Positions 52,912 to 63,155 of a DNA stretch of 64,000 nucleotides are shown in pieces (within the stretch, counting starts at the first letter, position 1; every line of letters starts with the position of its first letter). The DNA comes from Bacilli bacterium (GTDB lineage: Bacteria > Bacillota_I > Bacilli_A > RF39 > UBA660). The notes under the pieces are model-generated. The model was not told the DNA's origin and ran no database searches. It saw only the letters and a program-made list of their open reading frames with translations. The stretch spans positions 764,658 through 828,657 of the forward strand of contig JAFYYX010000001.1 of the NCBI GenBank assembly GCA_017548925.1, given 5' to 3'. Position numbers and translations under genes: made by a program.

Positions 52912-55900
52912 TTATTCACCCTCCTCAATTTCTTCATCGCCAGGGAACTCTAAATCATCTAAATCTGGTTCTTCTTCGAATTCATCTTCGTATTCTTCAT
53001 CAGATTCTTCTGGTTCAAATTCAGGTTCTTCTGGTTCATCTACATTAGTAGCAATGTTTTCGAATTCATTAATTCTTAAGTCATCGCCGTCATCTTCTTC
53101 TAAGTCTTTGAAGTCTACTACTTCATCATCATTTGTTACTACTTGCATGTCAAGGCCTAATGCTTGGAATTCTTTAACAAGTACTCTAAATGATTCTGGT
53201 ACACCAGCTTGGTTAACTGTTTTACCTTTAACTAAAGCTTCGTAAACTTTAACACGACCTACAATATCGTCGGCTTTAACTGTTAAGATTTCTTGAAGTA
53301 CATGTGCAGCACCATAAGCATATAGTGCCCAAACTTCCATTTCACCGAAACGTTGACCACCAAATTGTGCTTTACCACCAAGTGGTTGTTGAGTAACTAG
53401 TGAATATGGACCAGTTGCACGAGCATGTAACTTATCATCAACCATGTGATGTAGTTTAACCATGTACATTACACCAACAGAAATTCTATTATCAAATGCT
53501 TCACCAGTACGTCCATCGTAAACAGTAGTTTTACCATCAGCATCAATACCGGCTTCTTTCATTTCTTCTTGAATATCTTCCCATGTTGCACTATCAAATA
53601 CTGGAGATGCATATTTAACACCTAATTTAGAACCAGCCATACCTAAGTGTAGTTCTAAGATTTGTCCGATGTTCATACGAGATGGAACACCCATTGGGTT
53701 AAGCATGATATCAACTGGTCTACCATCTGGTAAAAATGGCATATCTTCTTCTGGTAAAATAAGTGAAATAACACCTTTATTACCATGACGACCTGACATC
53801 TTATCTCCAACTTGAATCTTACGTTTTTGAATTATATAAACACGAATAATTTTTGAAACACCAGCAGGAAGTTCATCACTATTTTCTTTAGTATAAATCT
53901 TGATGTTATGAACAATACCATCTGCTCCGTGTTCAACTCTTAGTGAAGTATCTCTAACTTCTCTAGTTTTTTCACCAAAGATAGCATGTAGAAGTTTTTC
54001 TTCACTAGTAAGTTCTTGTACACCTTTTGGTGTAACTTTACCAACTAAGATATCGCCTTCTCTAACTTCAGTACCAATTCTTACGATACCATCAGCATCT
54101 AAGTTCTTACGAGCATCATCACCAACATTTGGAATGTCCCTTGTAATTTCTTCTGGACCTAGTTTAGTGTCTCTACATTCGATATCATAGTGATCTATAT
54201 GTAGTGATGTATAAACATCATCTTTTACTAATCTTTCATTAAGAATAACAGCATCCTCGTAGTTATAACCATTGTATGTCATGAAAGCAACAGTCATATT
54301 TTTACCAAGTGCTAATTCTCCATCTTTAGTTGATGGTCCATCAGCGATAACTTGACCTCTATGAACTTTATCACCTTTTTTAACAATAGGAACATGATTT
54401 ACACAAGAAGCTGCATTACTTCTTTCATAATTAGCTAAATAATATGTATCTTTATCTTTTGCAGTTTTAATAATAATTTTTAGTGAGTCAGCATATTCAA
54501 CAACACCATCAGCTTTTGCTACGATTGTTGATCCTGAATCACGAGCGGCAATATATTCAACACCTGTTCCAACAATTGGAGCTTCAGCTTGTAAAAGTGG
54601 AACTGCTTGACGTTGCATGTTTGCACCCATTAATGTTCTGTGAGCATCATCGTATTCTAGGAATGGAATACAACTTGTTGTAATAGATACAATTTGTGAT
54701 GGAGATACGTCGATATAATCAACTTGTTCTCTTGGAACAATAACGTTATCGCCATTTATACGAACGATAATTTTTTCATCAAAAATTTTATTATCTTTAT
54801 CAAGTTTAATAGCTGCTTGAGAAATATAGTTATCTTGTTCTTCATCAGCAGTCAAATAACAAATTTCATCTGTAACAACACCATTAACAACTTTTCTATA
54901 TGGAGTCATAATGAAACCATATTCATTTATTTTTGCATATCCAGCAAGTGATGTAATTAATCCTATGTTTTGTCCTTCTGGAGATTCAATTGGACAAATA
55001 CGACCATAGTGTGATGGGTTAACGTCACGAACATCCATACTTGCTCTATCTCTTGATAGTCCGCCTGGACCTAAAGAAGATAAACGACGTTTATCAGTAA
55101 GTTCTGCAATTGGGTTAATTTGATCCATGAATTTTGATAATTGAGATGAACCAAAGAACTCTTTTAAAGCAGCAGTTACTGGTCTAATATTAATTAATGT
55201 TTTTGGAGTAACTGTTTCGATTTCTTGAGTTGTCATTCTTTCTCTGATAACTCTTTCCATACGAGCCATACCAACTCTAAATTGAGTTTGGATTAATTCT
55301 CCAACTTGTCTTACACGACGATTTCCTAAGTTATCGATTTCATCAATATTACCAATATCATTTAATAAATCTAAATAATATGATACAGATGCATAAACAT
55401 CAGGAATAGTTAAACGTTTAGTATCAGTAGATTGGTCATTACCTATTAAAGTAATAACTTCTTCTGGATTTTCTTTACTATAAACTTTAACTGTTTGAAT
55501 TTTATTATATTCATCTAGTTCTTCATTAATAATAGTTTCTTTTAAATTAAATCCATTAGCAAAAACAGGTTTTAATTCTTTTAAAATATCTTTAGTAACT
55601 AAAGTACCTTTTTTAGCAACAACCTTTTTACCATCTTTAATATCTTCAGCTAATGTACAACCTAAAAGTCTATCTACTACATTTAGCTTTTTATTAAATT
55701 TATAACGACCAACTTTAGCTAAATCATATCTAAATTTATCGAAGAATCTTGTTACTAATTGGTTCTTAGCAGAATCAAGTGTAGCAGGTTCTCCTGGTCT
55801 TAATTTTTCATAAATTTCAATTAAGGCTTCATCAGTATTCTTAGTTGAATCTTTTTCAATAGTATTTTGGATATATTTATTGTCACCAAAAACACTAATG

Positions 55901-56520
55901 ATATCTTCATCATTAGATAGACCTAATGCTCTTAAGAATGTTGTAACTGGAACTTTTCTAGTTCTATCAATTCTTACATATACAACATCTCTAGCATCAA
56001 GTTCATATTCAAGCCAAGTACCTTTATTAGGAATAACTTCACCTGAAACAATTAATCTACCATTTTTATCTATTTCTTTCTTGAAATAAATAGATGGAGA
56101 ACGAACAAGTTGTGAAACAATAACACGTTCTGCACCATTAATGATAAATGTTCCAGCTTCAGTCATTAAAGGCATATCCCCTAGGAATATTTCTTGTTCT
56201 TTAACTTCGCCAGTTTCATGAATAAATAATCTAGCTTGAACCTTTAAAGGAGCAGCATAGTTTACCATTCTTTCTTTAGCTTCTTTTACAGAATATCTTG
56301 GAGCATCAAAAGAATAATCACCAAATTCTAGTGATATATTACCAGTAAAACTTTCAACTGGAAAAAGCTCATCAAAGACTTCCCTAATACCATTTTCAAG
56401 GAATTCTTGATAAGACTTCTTTTGAACCTCTAATAAATCTTGTAATTCTAAAGTATTTTTTGTTTTAGAAAAATTTCTTCTTTCTGTGTAATCTCCAAAT
56501 TTTTGAACCTTATATGCCAA
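52912..56520 (-). CDS. rpoB: RNA polymerase beta subunit with rifampicin-resistance-type residues
   Basis: A 1202-residue beta subunit with an acidic C-terminal tail of about 40 residues. The start is taken as TTG 56520 ([17 protein letters not shown]). That is where homologues begin, GGGGTGAG is four bases upstream, and the promoter lies at 56592-56620. The in-frame ATG at 56577 would leave only a few untranslated bases. The rifampicin pocket reads [20 protein letters not shown]. Relative to E. coli it has Lys at 513, Ile at 518 and Asp at 526 (codon 55093-55095). Ser531 is kept. H526D is a classic resistance substitution. Confidence 0.98.
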   Translation of the reverse strand: MAYKVQKFGDYTERRNFSKTKNTLELQDLLEVQKKSYQEFLENGIREVFDELFPVESFTGNISLEFGDYSFDAPRYSVKEAKERMVNYAAPLKVQARLFIHETGEVKEQEIFLGDMPLMTEAGTFIINGAERVIVSQLVRSPSIYFKKEIDKNGRLIVSGEVIPNKGTWLEYELDARDVVYVRIDRTRKVPVTTFLRALGLSNDEDIISVFGDNKYIQNTIEKDSTKNTDEALIEIYEKLRPGEPATLDSAKNQLVTRFFDKFRYDLAKVGRYKFNKKLNVVDRLLGCTLAEDIKDGKKVVAKKGTLVTKDILKELKPVFANGFNLKETIINEELDEYNKIQTVKVYSKENPEEVITLIGNDQSTDTKRLTIPDVYASVSYYLDLLNDIGNIDEIDNLGNRRVRQVGELIQTQFRVGMARMERVIRERMTTQEIETVTPKTLINIRPVTAALKEFFGSSQLSKFMDQINPIAELTDKRRLSSLGPGGLSRDRASMDVRDVNPSHYGRICPIESPEGQNIGLITSLAGYAKINEYGFIMTPYRKVVNGVVTDEICYLTADEEQDNYISQAAIKLDKDNKIFDEKIIVRINGDNVIVPREQVDYIDVSPSQIVSITTSCIPFLEYDDAHRTLMGANMQRQAVPLLQAEAPIVGTGVEYIAARDSGSTIVAKADGVVEYADSLKIIIKTAKDKDTYYLANYERSNAASCVNHVPIVKKGDKVHRGQVIADGPSTKDGELALGKNMTVAFMTYNGYNYEDAVILNERLVKDDVYTSLHIDHYDIECRDTKLGPEEITRDIPNVGDDARKNLDADGIVRIGTEVREGDILVGKVTPKGVQELTSEEKLLHAIFGEKTREVRDTSLRVEHGADGIVHNIKIYTKENSDELPAGVSKIIRVYIIQKRKIQVGDKMSGRHGNKGVISLILPEEDMPFLPDGRPVDIMLNPMGVPSRMNIGQILELHLGMAGSKLGVKYASPVFDSATWEDIQEEMKEAGIDADGKTTVYDGRTGEAFDNRISVGVMYMVKLHHMVDDKLHARATGPYSLVTQQPLGGKAQFGGQRFGEMEVWALYAYGAAHVLQEILTVKADDIVGRVKVYEALVKGKTVNQAGVPESFRVLVKEFQALGLDMQVVTNDDEVVDFKDLEEDDGDDLRINEFENIATNVDEPEEPEFEPEESDEEYEDEFEEEPDLDDLEFPGDEEIEEGE

Positions 56521-56591
56521 TGATCTCACCCCAATATAATATTTTTGCACATCATTTTTTTCTCTAAAAACAGACATGTCACCAACTTAAG

Positions 56592-56620
56592 ATTTTATCA
56601 GTTTATAACAGTGTTGTCAA
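56592..56620 (-). promoter_or_regulatory. Promoter of rpoB-rpoC
   Basis: Perfect -35 TTGACA (56615-56620), a 17-base spacer, -10 TAAAAT (56592-56597). The predicted leader of about 65 bases to the TTG start supports that start over the ATG at 56577. Confidence 0.85.
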
Positions 56621-56626
56621 CGATTT

Positions 56627-57220
56627 TTACTTAATTTTCATCATTACGACATAAAAACCTTTACTTTTGTCAATAATTTGACATTTAAAGTCGTTTTCTA
56701 GGATTTTTATCATCGTTTTAACCCCATGATCTTTTCTCATTACAAACCAACATTCACCATTTTGAGTTAAATAATCCTTAGATCCATCTAAAATATCTAA
56801 AAGAATCTTTTTCCCTGCTCTAATTGGAGGGTTTGTAATTATTAAATCAAATTTATTATTAATATCTTCATAAACGTTACTTACAAGAGCATCACAGTTA
56901 ACTTTATTTAAATCTATATTTCTTTTTGTTAAATGTACAGCCCGTTTATTAACATCTATCATAGTTCCATTAGTATCTAAAACTTTTGACAAAACAATAC
57001 CAATTAAACCATAACCGCATCCAACATCCAAGAAACTATTAGGAATACTACTATGATTCTTTAAATATGTTTCAAGTAAGAATCGACTACCATAATCTAC
57101 TCTTTCTTTTGAAAAAACTCCATTATCACTTAAAAACGAAAAAACATAGTTATCGTATGAATAACTAAGTTCTTTTATCTCACTTTTTAAGTTCTCATTG
57201 TTAGTAAAGTAATGTTCCAA
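56627..57220 (-). CDS. Class I SAM methyltransferase, YbxB/RsmC-like
   Basis: A 197-residue methyltransferase with the SAM motif FLDVGCGYGLIG and the catalytic NPPI in ITNPPIRAGK, the pattern of m2G enzymes such as RsmC. The N terminus (EHYFTNNENL) matches B. subtilis YbxB (SEHYYSEKP). For that reason the start is set at TTG 57220, six bases after GGGTG, rather than at the GTG within the ribosome site. Its place directly ahead of rpoB is conserved in Firmicutes. The probable target is a guanosine of 16S rRNA, inferred from the family. Confidence 0.88.
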   Translation of the reverse strand: MEHYFTNNENLKSEIKELSYSYDNYVFSFLSDNGVFSKERVDYGSRFLLETYLKNHSSIPNSFLDVGCGYGLIGIVLSKVLDTNGTMIDVNKRAVHLTKRNIDLNKVNCDALVSNVYEDINNKFDLIITNPPIRAGKKILLDILDGSKDYLTQNGECWFVMRKDHGVKTMIKILENDFKCQIIDKSKGFYVVMMKIK

Positions 57221-57283
57221 AGGCGTCACCCTTTCCTTGGGAATTCCCTTTTATTATACATTATTTAAATAAATAAAACAATT

Positions 57284-57310
57284 AAAAAACTAACCTTTTT
57301 GGTTAGTTTT
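57284..57310 (-). terminator. Terminator
   Basis: Stem AAAACTAACC/GGTTAGTTTT (57286-57295 with 57301-57310) with T-run on the minus strand, at the stop of the gene ending at 57303. Confidence 0.75.
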
Positions 57311-58694
57311 GTTTACTAAATGATTTTAGATAATAATTATTATTTTTCTTCTCAAATGTAAATTTATATGCATTCTTCTTATATTCATCTTTATGTTTTT
57401 GAAAATAAGCTTTGTATGAATTTAAAACTTTATCATAACTTTCAGTTTCAGGATCATAATCATATTCAACAAGATCACCAAGCGATTCTCCATTAATATA
57501 AAATCCCATTTCTTCATGACCATATACAAAACTTAAAGTAATTGTATATAAATTATCTTTAACATCAAAATCTACTACATCATAATCAATATACTCAGTA
57601 GTTACTTCACCATGCCCTGGATGATCTTTATTCCATATAAACTTGCCATTTTTATAATAAAATAATGCTTCATCGTCAATAGAGCAATTTATGTCGCGAT
57701 AATTATCCGGTTTAAACCCGTATAAATCTTGAAAATAATTATCAGCATCAGATTTTGAAAAACTTATCTCAGAATCATCATCATAACGATCCTTCCAAGA
57801 ATCATAATATTTATTTATTATAAATGTTTCTAACATATTAAGTTGTACATCTAATAATTTATCTTTTGAAAAGGATATTGAATTAGAAGAATAAATAAGT
57901 TCCATTAAAGAATATTTATCAACTTTTTTCATTATAGATATTTCTTCATTATTTAGTTCTTTTTTACTATTATCAGTTTCTTGTTTATCATCTTTAGATT
58001 CTTTAGTTGAAAAACTAATTATAGATTCAAAAAAGGAAGTTAAATCTTTATCATAATCAAATGCATAACCTTCACCATCATAACTAACTAAAATGTTTTT
58101 AAGATTATCACCTGTAAATCCAAAAATGATTCTTTTTCCATTTTCATCATCAGATTCAAAAGAATATACACTACAAACAGATCCTGTTGGCAAAACTTGT
58201 GCATCTTTAGTTTGTTTAAGTTTATCAATTATAGATAAAAATAAATCATTAGAAACAGTATATTTACTACAAACAGCTTTATCTGCAGAACCTTCATCTT
58301 TAACTTTTGAACAATCACACTTAATTAAAACATTCTTCTTTGCATTTTTTACTTTAGAACTTATAACAGTATAATCAAGAATATCATTATACGCTTTATC
58401 AGTTTTTGGAAGTTTATTTATATCCTCTTTATTAGAAGAATTATTATTTTTATTACTTTCTTTACTCTTCTTGTCGTCAGTATCTCTCATGAATACAAAA
58501 TAAACAGTAAAAACAGTAATTATAAAGACTAGAGCAATTATAATTGCACCAAAAGGAAACCCTTTTTCTTTATCTATTTTTTCTACTTTAGTTTCATCTT
58601 TAGTATTATTAGTAGCTTCTTCAACAACTTTATTAACAATATCAGTAGTTTCTTCAACTATATCTTCTTTAATTACATCTTTTTTCTTAGCCAT
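57303..58694 (-). CDS. Membrane-anchored two-domain protein, paralogue of the 47.7 kb protein
   Basis: A 463-residue protein. A charged cytoplasmic N terminus (1-47) rich in Glu, Lys and Val precedes one membrane helix (about 49-70). Next comes a domain shared with the 184-residue protein at 47739-48293 (about 110-225: LIKCDCSKV, LPTGSVCSVYSF, GYAFDYDKDLTSFFESI). A second extracytoplasmic domain (about 255-463) follows, with ISFSKSDADNYFQDLYGF and HEEMGFYINGESLG. No known family was recognised for either. The ribosome site is weak (TTTGGG). Single gene between terminators. No function is offered. Confidence 0.75.
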   Translation of the reverse strand: MAKKKDVIKEDIVEETTDIVNKVVEEATNNTKDETKVEKIDKEKGFPFGAIIIALVFIITVFTVYFVFMRDTDDKKSKESNKNNNSSNKEDINKLPKTDKAYNDILDYTVISSKVKNAKKNVLIKCDCSKVKDEGSADKAVCSKYTVSNDLFLSIIDKLKQTKDAQVLPTGSVCSVYSFESDDENGKRIIFGFTGDNLKNILVSYDGEGYAFDYDKDLTSFFESIISFSTKESKDDKQETDNSKKELNNEEISIMKKVDKYSLMELIYSSNSISFSKDKLLDVQLNMLETFIINKYYDSWKDRYDDDSEISFSKSDADNYFQDLYGFKPDNYRDINCSIDDEALFYYKNGKFIWNKDHPGHGEVTTEYIDYDVVDFDVKDNLYTITLSFVYGHEEMGFYINGESLGDLVEYDYDPETESYDKVLNSYKAYFQKHKDEYKKNAYKFTFEKKNNNYYLKSFSKQN

Positions 58695-58754
58695 ATTAAA
58701 CCCAAACTTTCTACTATATATATAATTATAACTATTAATACAAATTAAAACAAT

Positions 58755-58780
58755 AAAAAAACTAAGCTGTTGCTTAGTTT
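58755..58780 (-). terminator. Terminator of the HU gene
   Basis: Stem AAACTAAGC/GCTTAGTTT (58759-58767 with 58772-58780) around TGTT with T-run on the minus strand. Confidence 0.8.
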
Positions 58781-58793
58781 CTTTATTATTAGA

Positions 58794-59066
58794 TTAATTT
58801 AAAGCGTCTTTTAATTTGCTTCCAGCTTTGAATGATGCAACAGTCTTAGCAGGAATTTTGATAGCTTTTTTAGTTAGAGGATTGATACCATCTCTAGCAG
58901 CTCTTTTTTTAGCTGAGAAAGTTCCGAAACCAACTAAAGCAACCTTTCCTTGTTTTTTAAGACCAGTTGTAATTCCTTCAATAGCAGCGTCTAAAGCGCG
59001 AGCAGCGTCAGCTTTAGTTAAACCAGCTTTAGAAGCGATAATTTCAACTAATTCAGTTTTTGACAT
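58794..59066 (-). CDS. hup: DNA-binding protein HU
   Basis: A 90-residue histone-like protein that bends and packs DNA. It shows the HU start MSKTELVEIIASKAGLTKAD, the hinge LVGFGTFSAKKRAARDGINP and the C-terminal helix VASFKAGSKLKDALN. The length is standard. The order spoIVA-hup on one strand is the same as spoIVA-hbs in B. subtilis. Start ATG with GGGAGG. It probably has its own promoter at 59123-59151. Confidence 0.97.
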   Translation of the reverse strand: MSKTELVEIIASKAGLTKADAARALDAAIEGITTGLKKQGKVALVGFGTFSAKKRAARDGINPLTKKAIKIPAKTVASFKAGSKLKDALN

Positions 59067-59122
59067 AATCTAATACCTCCCATAGATTTATTATCTTGTA
59101 GGGTTATTACCCTTACATATTA

Positions 59123-59151
59123 AGATTAGCAAAAACTTTAATAATATTCAA
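59123..59151 (-). promoter_or_regulatory. Promoter of the HU gene
   Basis: -35 TTGAAT (59146-59151), a 17-base spacer, extended -10 TGCTAATCT (TAATCT 59123-59128). A small AGGGT/ACCCT hairpin (59099-59112) lies in the leader. Confidence 0.5.
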
Positions 59152-59224
59152 GTAAAATATACTATTTTTAGGGAAATTTATGCCTATATAACACTCGTTT
59201 TACTAAGTATATACGCCTACTTTA

Positions 59225-60703
59225 CTAAAAAACTATCGCTATTAGATTATTAGAACCTTTATTAACAATTTTAGTTACTGTTTGAGAAAGTTTATTTCTT
59301 GTTTGATCAGGCATTAAAGATAATTTAGCTTGAATACCTTCTTGGACAATAGTATCTAAACTTCTTCCAAATATTTCACTATGCCAAATACTTGATGGAT
59401 CATTTTGATAATCTTTCATAATATAATCAATTAACTCTTTACTTTGACTTTCTGTTCCAATTATAGGTTCAAATGTTGATTCAACATCTACTTTCATTAA
59501 ATGAATACTAGATGCAACGGCCTTAAGTTTAACTCCATATCTTGATCCTTGTTTTATAACTTCAGGTGTTTGAAGCCTCATATCTTTTAAAGTTGGATAT
59601 AAAATACCATAACCTGTTGTATTAGCCATAACCATTGCTTTTTTAATAGCATCAAATTCTTCTTTAGTTTCTTTATATGTCGTAAATATATTAATCATTG
59701 TTGATCTAGACATATTTTCTTCACCAATAATATTTGATAAAACATCATTAAATAAATTATCTTTTTCATTAATATCAATTTTAACAATACCAGTTGATGC
59801 ATTTAGTTCACTAATTACAGCTTCTTTAATATATTCATTATTTTCAAAATTAGAAATAATATTTCTTACATCTTTTAATTTATGAACACTAATAACAGTG
59901 TTTTTTATACTTGATATAAAAGATAGTTTTATATCATTTTCTTTAGGAAGTTCACTTATCCATTTAGGCATATTAAATTTAATATCCATAACAGAAAATT
60001 CATCAAGTGAAGTTCTTAGAACATTCATTATTTCTTCTTCATTTATATTATCTACATTAATAGCCAGAACAGGTACATTATATTTATTTTCAAGTTCACT
60101 AATAAGTGAAATAGTACTATTAGCTTTAGGCATAATTGTATTTAATATAATAATAAATGGTTTATTAATTTTTTTAAGTTCTTCAACTACTTTCTCTTCA
60201 GCAGATACATATGATTCTCTTTTTATTTCACCAAAAGATCCATCAGTTGTTAAAACAATACCAATTGTTGCATGATCTTCTATTACTTTCTGCGTACCTA
60301 TTTCAGCAGCTTCAACAAAAGGAATACTATCTGGAAACCACGGAGTTTTTACCATTCTTGGATTTTTATTTTCATCTTCAAAACCAGTTGCATCAGGAAT
60401 AACATAACCTACGCAGTCAACAAGTTTTATATTAGTTTCAAATGTATCAACTTTTATTAAGGCTCCAGTTGAAGGTACAAACTTAGGTTCAGTTGTCATA
60501 ATAGTTTTACCTTCAGCAGTTTGTGGTATTTCATCTAAGCATTTCTTTTTTGTAAATTCATCTTCAATATTAGGAACTACCATATTTTCAATAAATCTTT
60601 TAATAAATGTTGATTTACCACATCTAACAGGTCCAACAACACCTAAATATATCTCTCCTCCACCACGATTAGATATGGCCTCTAAAATATCCTTCTTATT
60701 CAT
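59225..60703 (-). CDS. spoIVA: Stage IV sporulation protein A, spore coat ATPase
   Basis: A 492-residue protein of exactly the B. subtilis SpoIVA length. SpoIVA polymerises on the forespore membrane with ATP and forms the coat basement. The Walker A is GPVRCGKSTFIKRF, followed by TFETNIKLVDCVGY and TTDGSFGEI. The C-terminal region (from about 350) keeps the localisation segment DYQNDPSSIWHSEIFGRSLD. Start ATG with AGAGG. Upstream, GTATAAA and CATAATCT spaced by 14 bases loosely resemble a sigma-E promoter. It lies upstream of hup, as in B. subtilis. Confidence 0.97.
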   Translation of the reverse strand: MNKKDILEAISNRGGGEIYLGVVGPVRCGKSTFIKRFIENMVVPNIEDEFTKKKCLDEIPQTAEGKTIMTTEPKFVPSTGALIKVDTFETNIKLVDCVGYVIPDATGFEDENKNPRMVKTPWFPDSIPFVEAAEIGTQKVIEDHATIGIVLTTDGSFGEIKRESYVSAEEKVVEELKKINKPFIIILNTIMPKANSTISLISELENKYNVPVLAINVDNINEEEIMNVLRTSLDEFSVMDIKFNMPKWISELPKENDIKLSFISSIKNTVISVHKLKDVRNIISNFENNEYIKEAVISELNASTGIVKIDINEKDNLFNDVLSNIIGEENMSRSTMINIFTTYKETKEEFDAIKKAMVMANTTGYGILYPTLKDMRLQTPEVIKQGSRYGVKLKAVASSIHLMKVDVESTFEPIIGTESQSKELIDYIMKDYQNDPSSIWHSEIFGRSLDTIVQEGIQAKLSLMPDQTRNKLSQTVTKIVNKGSNNLIAIVF

Positions 60704-60761
60704 TTAATAACCTCTTTCATCTACTAAAGATTATGTATTTAAAAAATAATTTATACCAAAT

Positions 60762-60794
60762 AAAAAACTTAAACAATTTTTTATTGTTTAAGTT
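60762..60794 (-). terminator. Terminator of the glycine-rich prepilin gene
   Basis: Stem AACTTAAACAAT/ATTGTTTAAGTT (60766-60777 with 60783-60794), T-run on the minus strand, just after the stop. Confidence 0.8.
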
Positions 60795-60799
60795 ATTTA

Positions 60800-63067
60800 T
60801 TATTCAACTAGAGTTATTCGTGCGAAACCGTCACCTTTATGTCCCATTTCATGTAAATCATATGGTGAGTTAAATCCGGTAAATGCGGAATTAACAACTC
60901 CGCCTTCCCATGAATGACCTCTTCCATCAATCATGACAGCATTTGTAAATACTTTACCGCTGTAATGATTTGCTGATCCAGTATGAACTATATTATCACT
61001 AGTTGATGAGCTACTTATAGAATCACAACCAGTATATCCAGATATATAGCTTGACCCACCAGTTCCAGCAAATACACATGAATATCCATGAGCTCCAGCT
61101 GATGCTCCGCCATAGTAGCCTCCGCCTCCACCAGCAGTATTAACATTTATATACCAACCAGACATTGTTTTATATCCTGCATATCCAAATCCTGAGTTAG
61201 AAGATTCATGATTAAATGTAAAACCAGGTGATGTTTGCGTTGCACCAGTAGTAAAACTAGAAAGATCACATCCCCATCCAGTATAGTTTCCTTCGTATCC
61301 TGTTAGACCTCCGGCATCACCGTGAGTAGCTCCATAGTGTGTGGATGCAGCTCCTCCAGCAGCAACCATAATTCTAGATTTCAAACCATTAAATGAGTTC
61401 CACTGTAAATCTTCAGCTGTAGGTGTTGATGAAAAATATCTAACATCAGTTGATCCACCACCACCTAAGTGTTCAGTAGTTGATCCACCAACAGCTCCAC
61501 CGTTGTAACCACCTTTTCCTAAAGTTCCTTGACTTCCAACATAGAAGTATAATTTTTCACCAGCAGTTAAATTTATATTACCTGATGTGTAAGCACCGCC
61601 TCCACCTTCAGTACCATCAATTGATCCACCTTGAGCTCCCCAAAGTTCAATTTTGTAAGTTCCTGTTGTTGGAACCTCATATGCATAATATGAAGCATTA
61701 TACTTATATCCATCAACACTATCTTTTTCAGTACCTAAATATGTTATTTTTGCATAACCATTACCTTCTTTAGCAGTTTCCTTTATTGGGTCTTCAGATG
61801 AACTAGAAGTACTTATGGTTTTAGTAAATTCTCCGTCATTTGGACTTGCAGTTTCATATGCAGCCATTATACCGTTTTTAGTAATTGGGTTGCCAATATA
61901 TCCTGTTCCACCACAAATTGCATTCATTCTTTCGAAATTATATCCAGGTCTCCAATATGAAATACCTGCAACACTTCTTGGTATAAAATCATAGACAAGG
62001 CTTGCACCACCAGTTGTGTATAAACCTCCACCTGCACCAAGGCCATCATTTTTACCATAAACTCCGGAGCCGTTACAAACACCAGTACGACCCCAGTAAG
62101 TACCACCGCAATGACCGCCACCATAGCCACCATCAAAGGCACTATCAGCATCATCCATATAAGTTCCTGTAGATCCGCCACCGCCTCCAGCAACTTCTAA
62201 AATATCTTTAATTTTTAATTGATCAATAGAACCGGATTTTAATGCAATGGAAGTAGCTCCACCGCCACCAGCAACGTGGTAATTTGCTTTTCCACCACCA
62301 TTAAATCCGCCAGGTCCAACAGCATCTTTTTGGTGAAGGTTATATGATCCTTGTCCACCAACTCTTACATATAAAGTATCACCTTGTTTTAAATCAACTT
62401 CAGTATATGCATAGCCACCTTTTCCACCAGTATTTGTCCATCTGACAAAACCATAGAAACCAGGCTCTATACCAACATAGTATGAATTTCCACCTTGTGC
62501 TCCCCATGATTCAAGAGCATAAGTTCCATCTTTAGGAATAGTTAAAGTTTCTTCGTTTCCGGAATAATCAAAAAACCATTCATAGTCGATATTAGAAATA
62601 TCAACACCACAGCTTTCAAAATACTGAGATTCTTTTACATTAGAAACATATTCAAAATCAAGATTTTCATCTACTATAGACCCATTAATGTAATAATCAC
62701 CATTAGTAAGCCATATTTTAGTTTTATATTCACAGTTATCAGCGGTACATATTTCTATACTACCAGAATATCTTTTAGCATTATCTTTTTGTACATATGC
62801 ACCAATAAGTGATTTAACTGGATAACATCTTTTAGTAGAATTACGACTTAAAAAAACATCACTATAATAATTTTTAGATAAACGATCATCAGCATATTTA
62901 TTTAAAACGCCTTCACTCATAACAAAAGCTTCATCTACTAAAGCTTGTTTTTTACTATCTTCAAATGTAGGCATTAAATTAAGTGTTGCAATCGTAACAA
63001 TAACAATAAGTACTATTAAAACAGATATAAGTTCAATTAAAGTAAATCCCTTTTTATTAGTATTCAT
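60800..63067 (-). CDS. Prepilin-like protein fused to two glycine-rich domains
   Basis: A 755-residue protein with a class III prepilin leader (MNTNKKGFTLIELISVLIVL, cleavage after Gly7) and pilin helix, then a short globular stretch with two Cys pairs. Two glycine-rich domains follow (about 180-440 and 460-750). Each opens with a phrase of the type GTYALESWGAQGG or GTYKIELWGAQGG and carries many GGGG blocks. Such domains resemble the glycine-rich domain of receptor ALK and adhesin-like proteins. It is probably a surface adhesin displayed through the pilin machinery. The start ATG at 63067 was preferred to 63076 because of AGGA spacing. Confidence 0.85.
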   Translation of the reverse strand: MNTNKKGFTLIELISVLIVLIVIVTIATLNLMPTFEDSKKQALVDEAFVMSEGVLNKYADDRLSKNYYSDVFLSRNSTKRCYPVKSLIGAYVQKDNAKRYSGSIEICTADNCEYKTKIWLTNGDYYINGSIVDENLDFEYVSNVKESQYFESCGVDISNIDYEWFFDYSGNEETLTIPKDGTYALESWGAQGGNSYYVGIEPGFYGFVRWTNTGGKGGYAYTEVDLKQGDTLYVRVGGQGSYNLHQKDAVGPGGFNGGGKANYHVAGGGGATSIALKSGSIDQLKIKDILEVAGGGGGSTGTYMDDADSAFDGGYGGGHCGGTYWGRTGVCNGSGVYGKNDGLGAGGGLYTTGGASLVYDFIPRSVAGISYWRPGYNFERMNAICGGTGYIGNPITKNGIMAAYETASPNDGEFTKTISTSSSSEDPIKETAKEGNGYAKITYLGTEKDSVDGYKYNASYYAYEVPTTGTYKIELWGAQGGSIDGTEGGGGAYTSGNINLTAGEKLYFYVGSQGTLGKGGYNGGAVGGSTTEHLGGGGSTDVRYFSSTPTAEDLQWNSFNGLKSRIMVAAGGAASTHYGATHGDAGGLTGYEGNYTGWGCDLSSFTTGATQTSPGFTFNHESSNSGFGYAGYKTMSGWYINVNTAGGGGGYYGGASAGAHGYSCVFAGTGGSSYISGYTGCDSISSSSTSDNIVHTGSANHYSGKVFTNAVMIDGRGHSWEGGVVNSAFTGFNSPYDLHEMGHKGDGFARITLVE

Positions 63068-63122
63068 AAGTATCATTTCCTACTCTAAAATTATTTTATC
63101 ATTTATTAATAAATTTAACAAT

Positions 63123-63155
63123 AAAAAAACTTTTGGAATTATATCCAAAAGTTTT
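63123..63155 (-). terminator. Terminator of the repeat surface protein gene
   Basis: Perfect 12-bp stem AAAACTTTTGGA/TCCAAAAGTTTT (63126-63137 with 63144-63155) with T-run on the minus strand, at the stop. Confidence 0.8.

Noticed and set aside
52793..53245. A 150-codon plus-strand frame opposite the end of rpoB.
   Set aside because: Its Ser-rich composition is the mirror of the acidic rpoB C-terminal tail; no ribosome site or promoter.
59199..59228. Direct repeat TTTACTAA at 59199-59206 and 59221-59228 with a 14-base spacer between spoIVA and hup.
   Set aside because: Eight-base AT-rich repeats are expected by chance here, and no promoter lies next to them.
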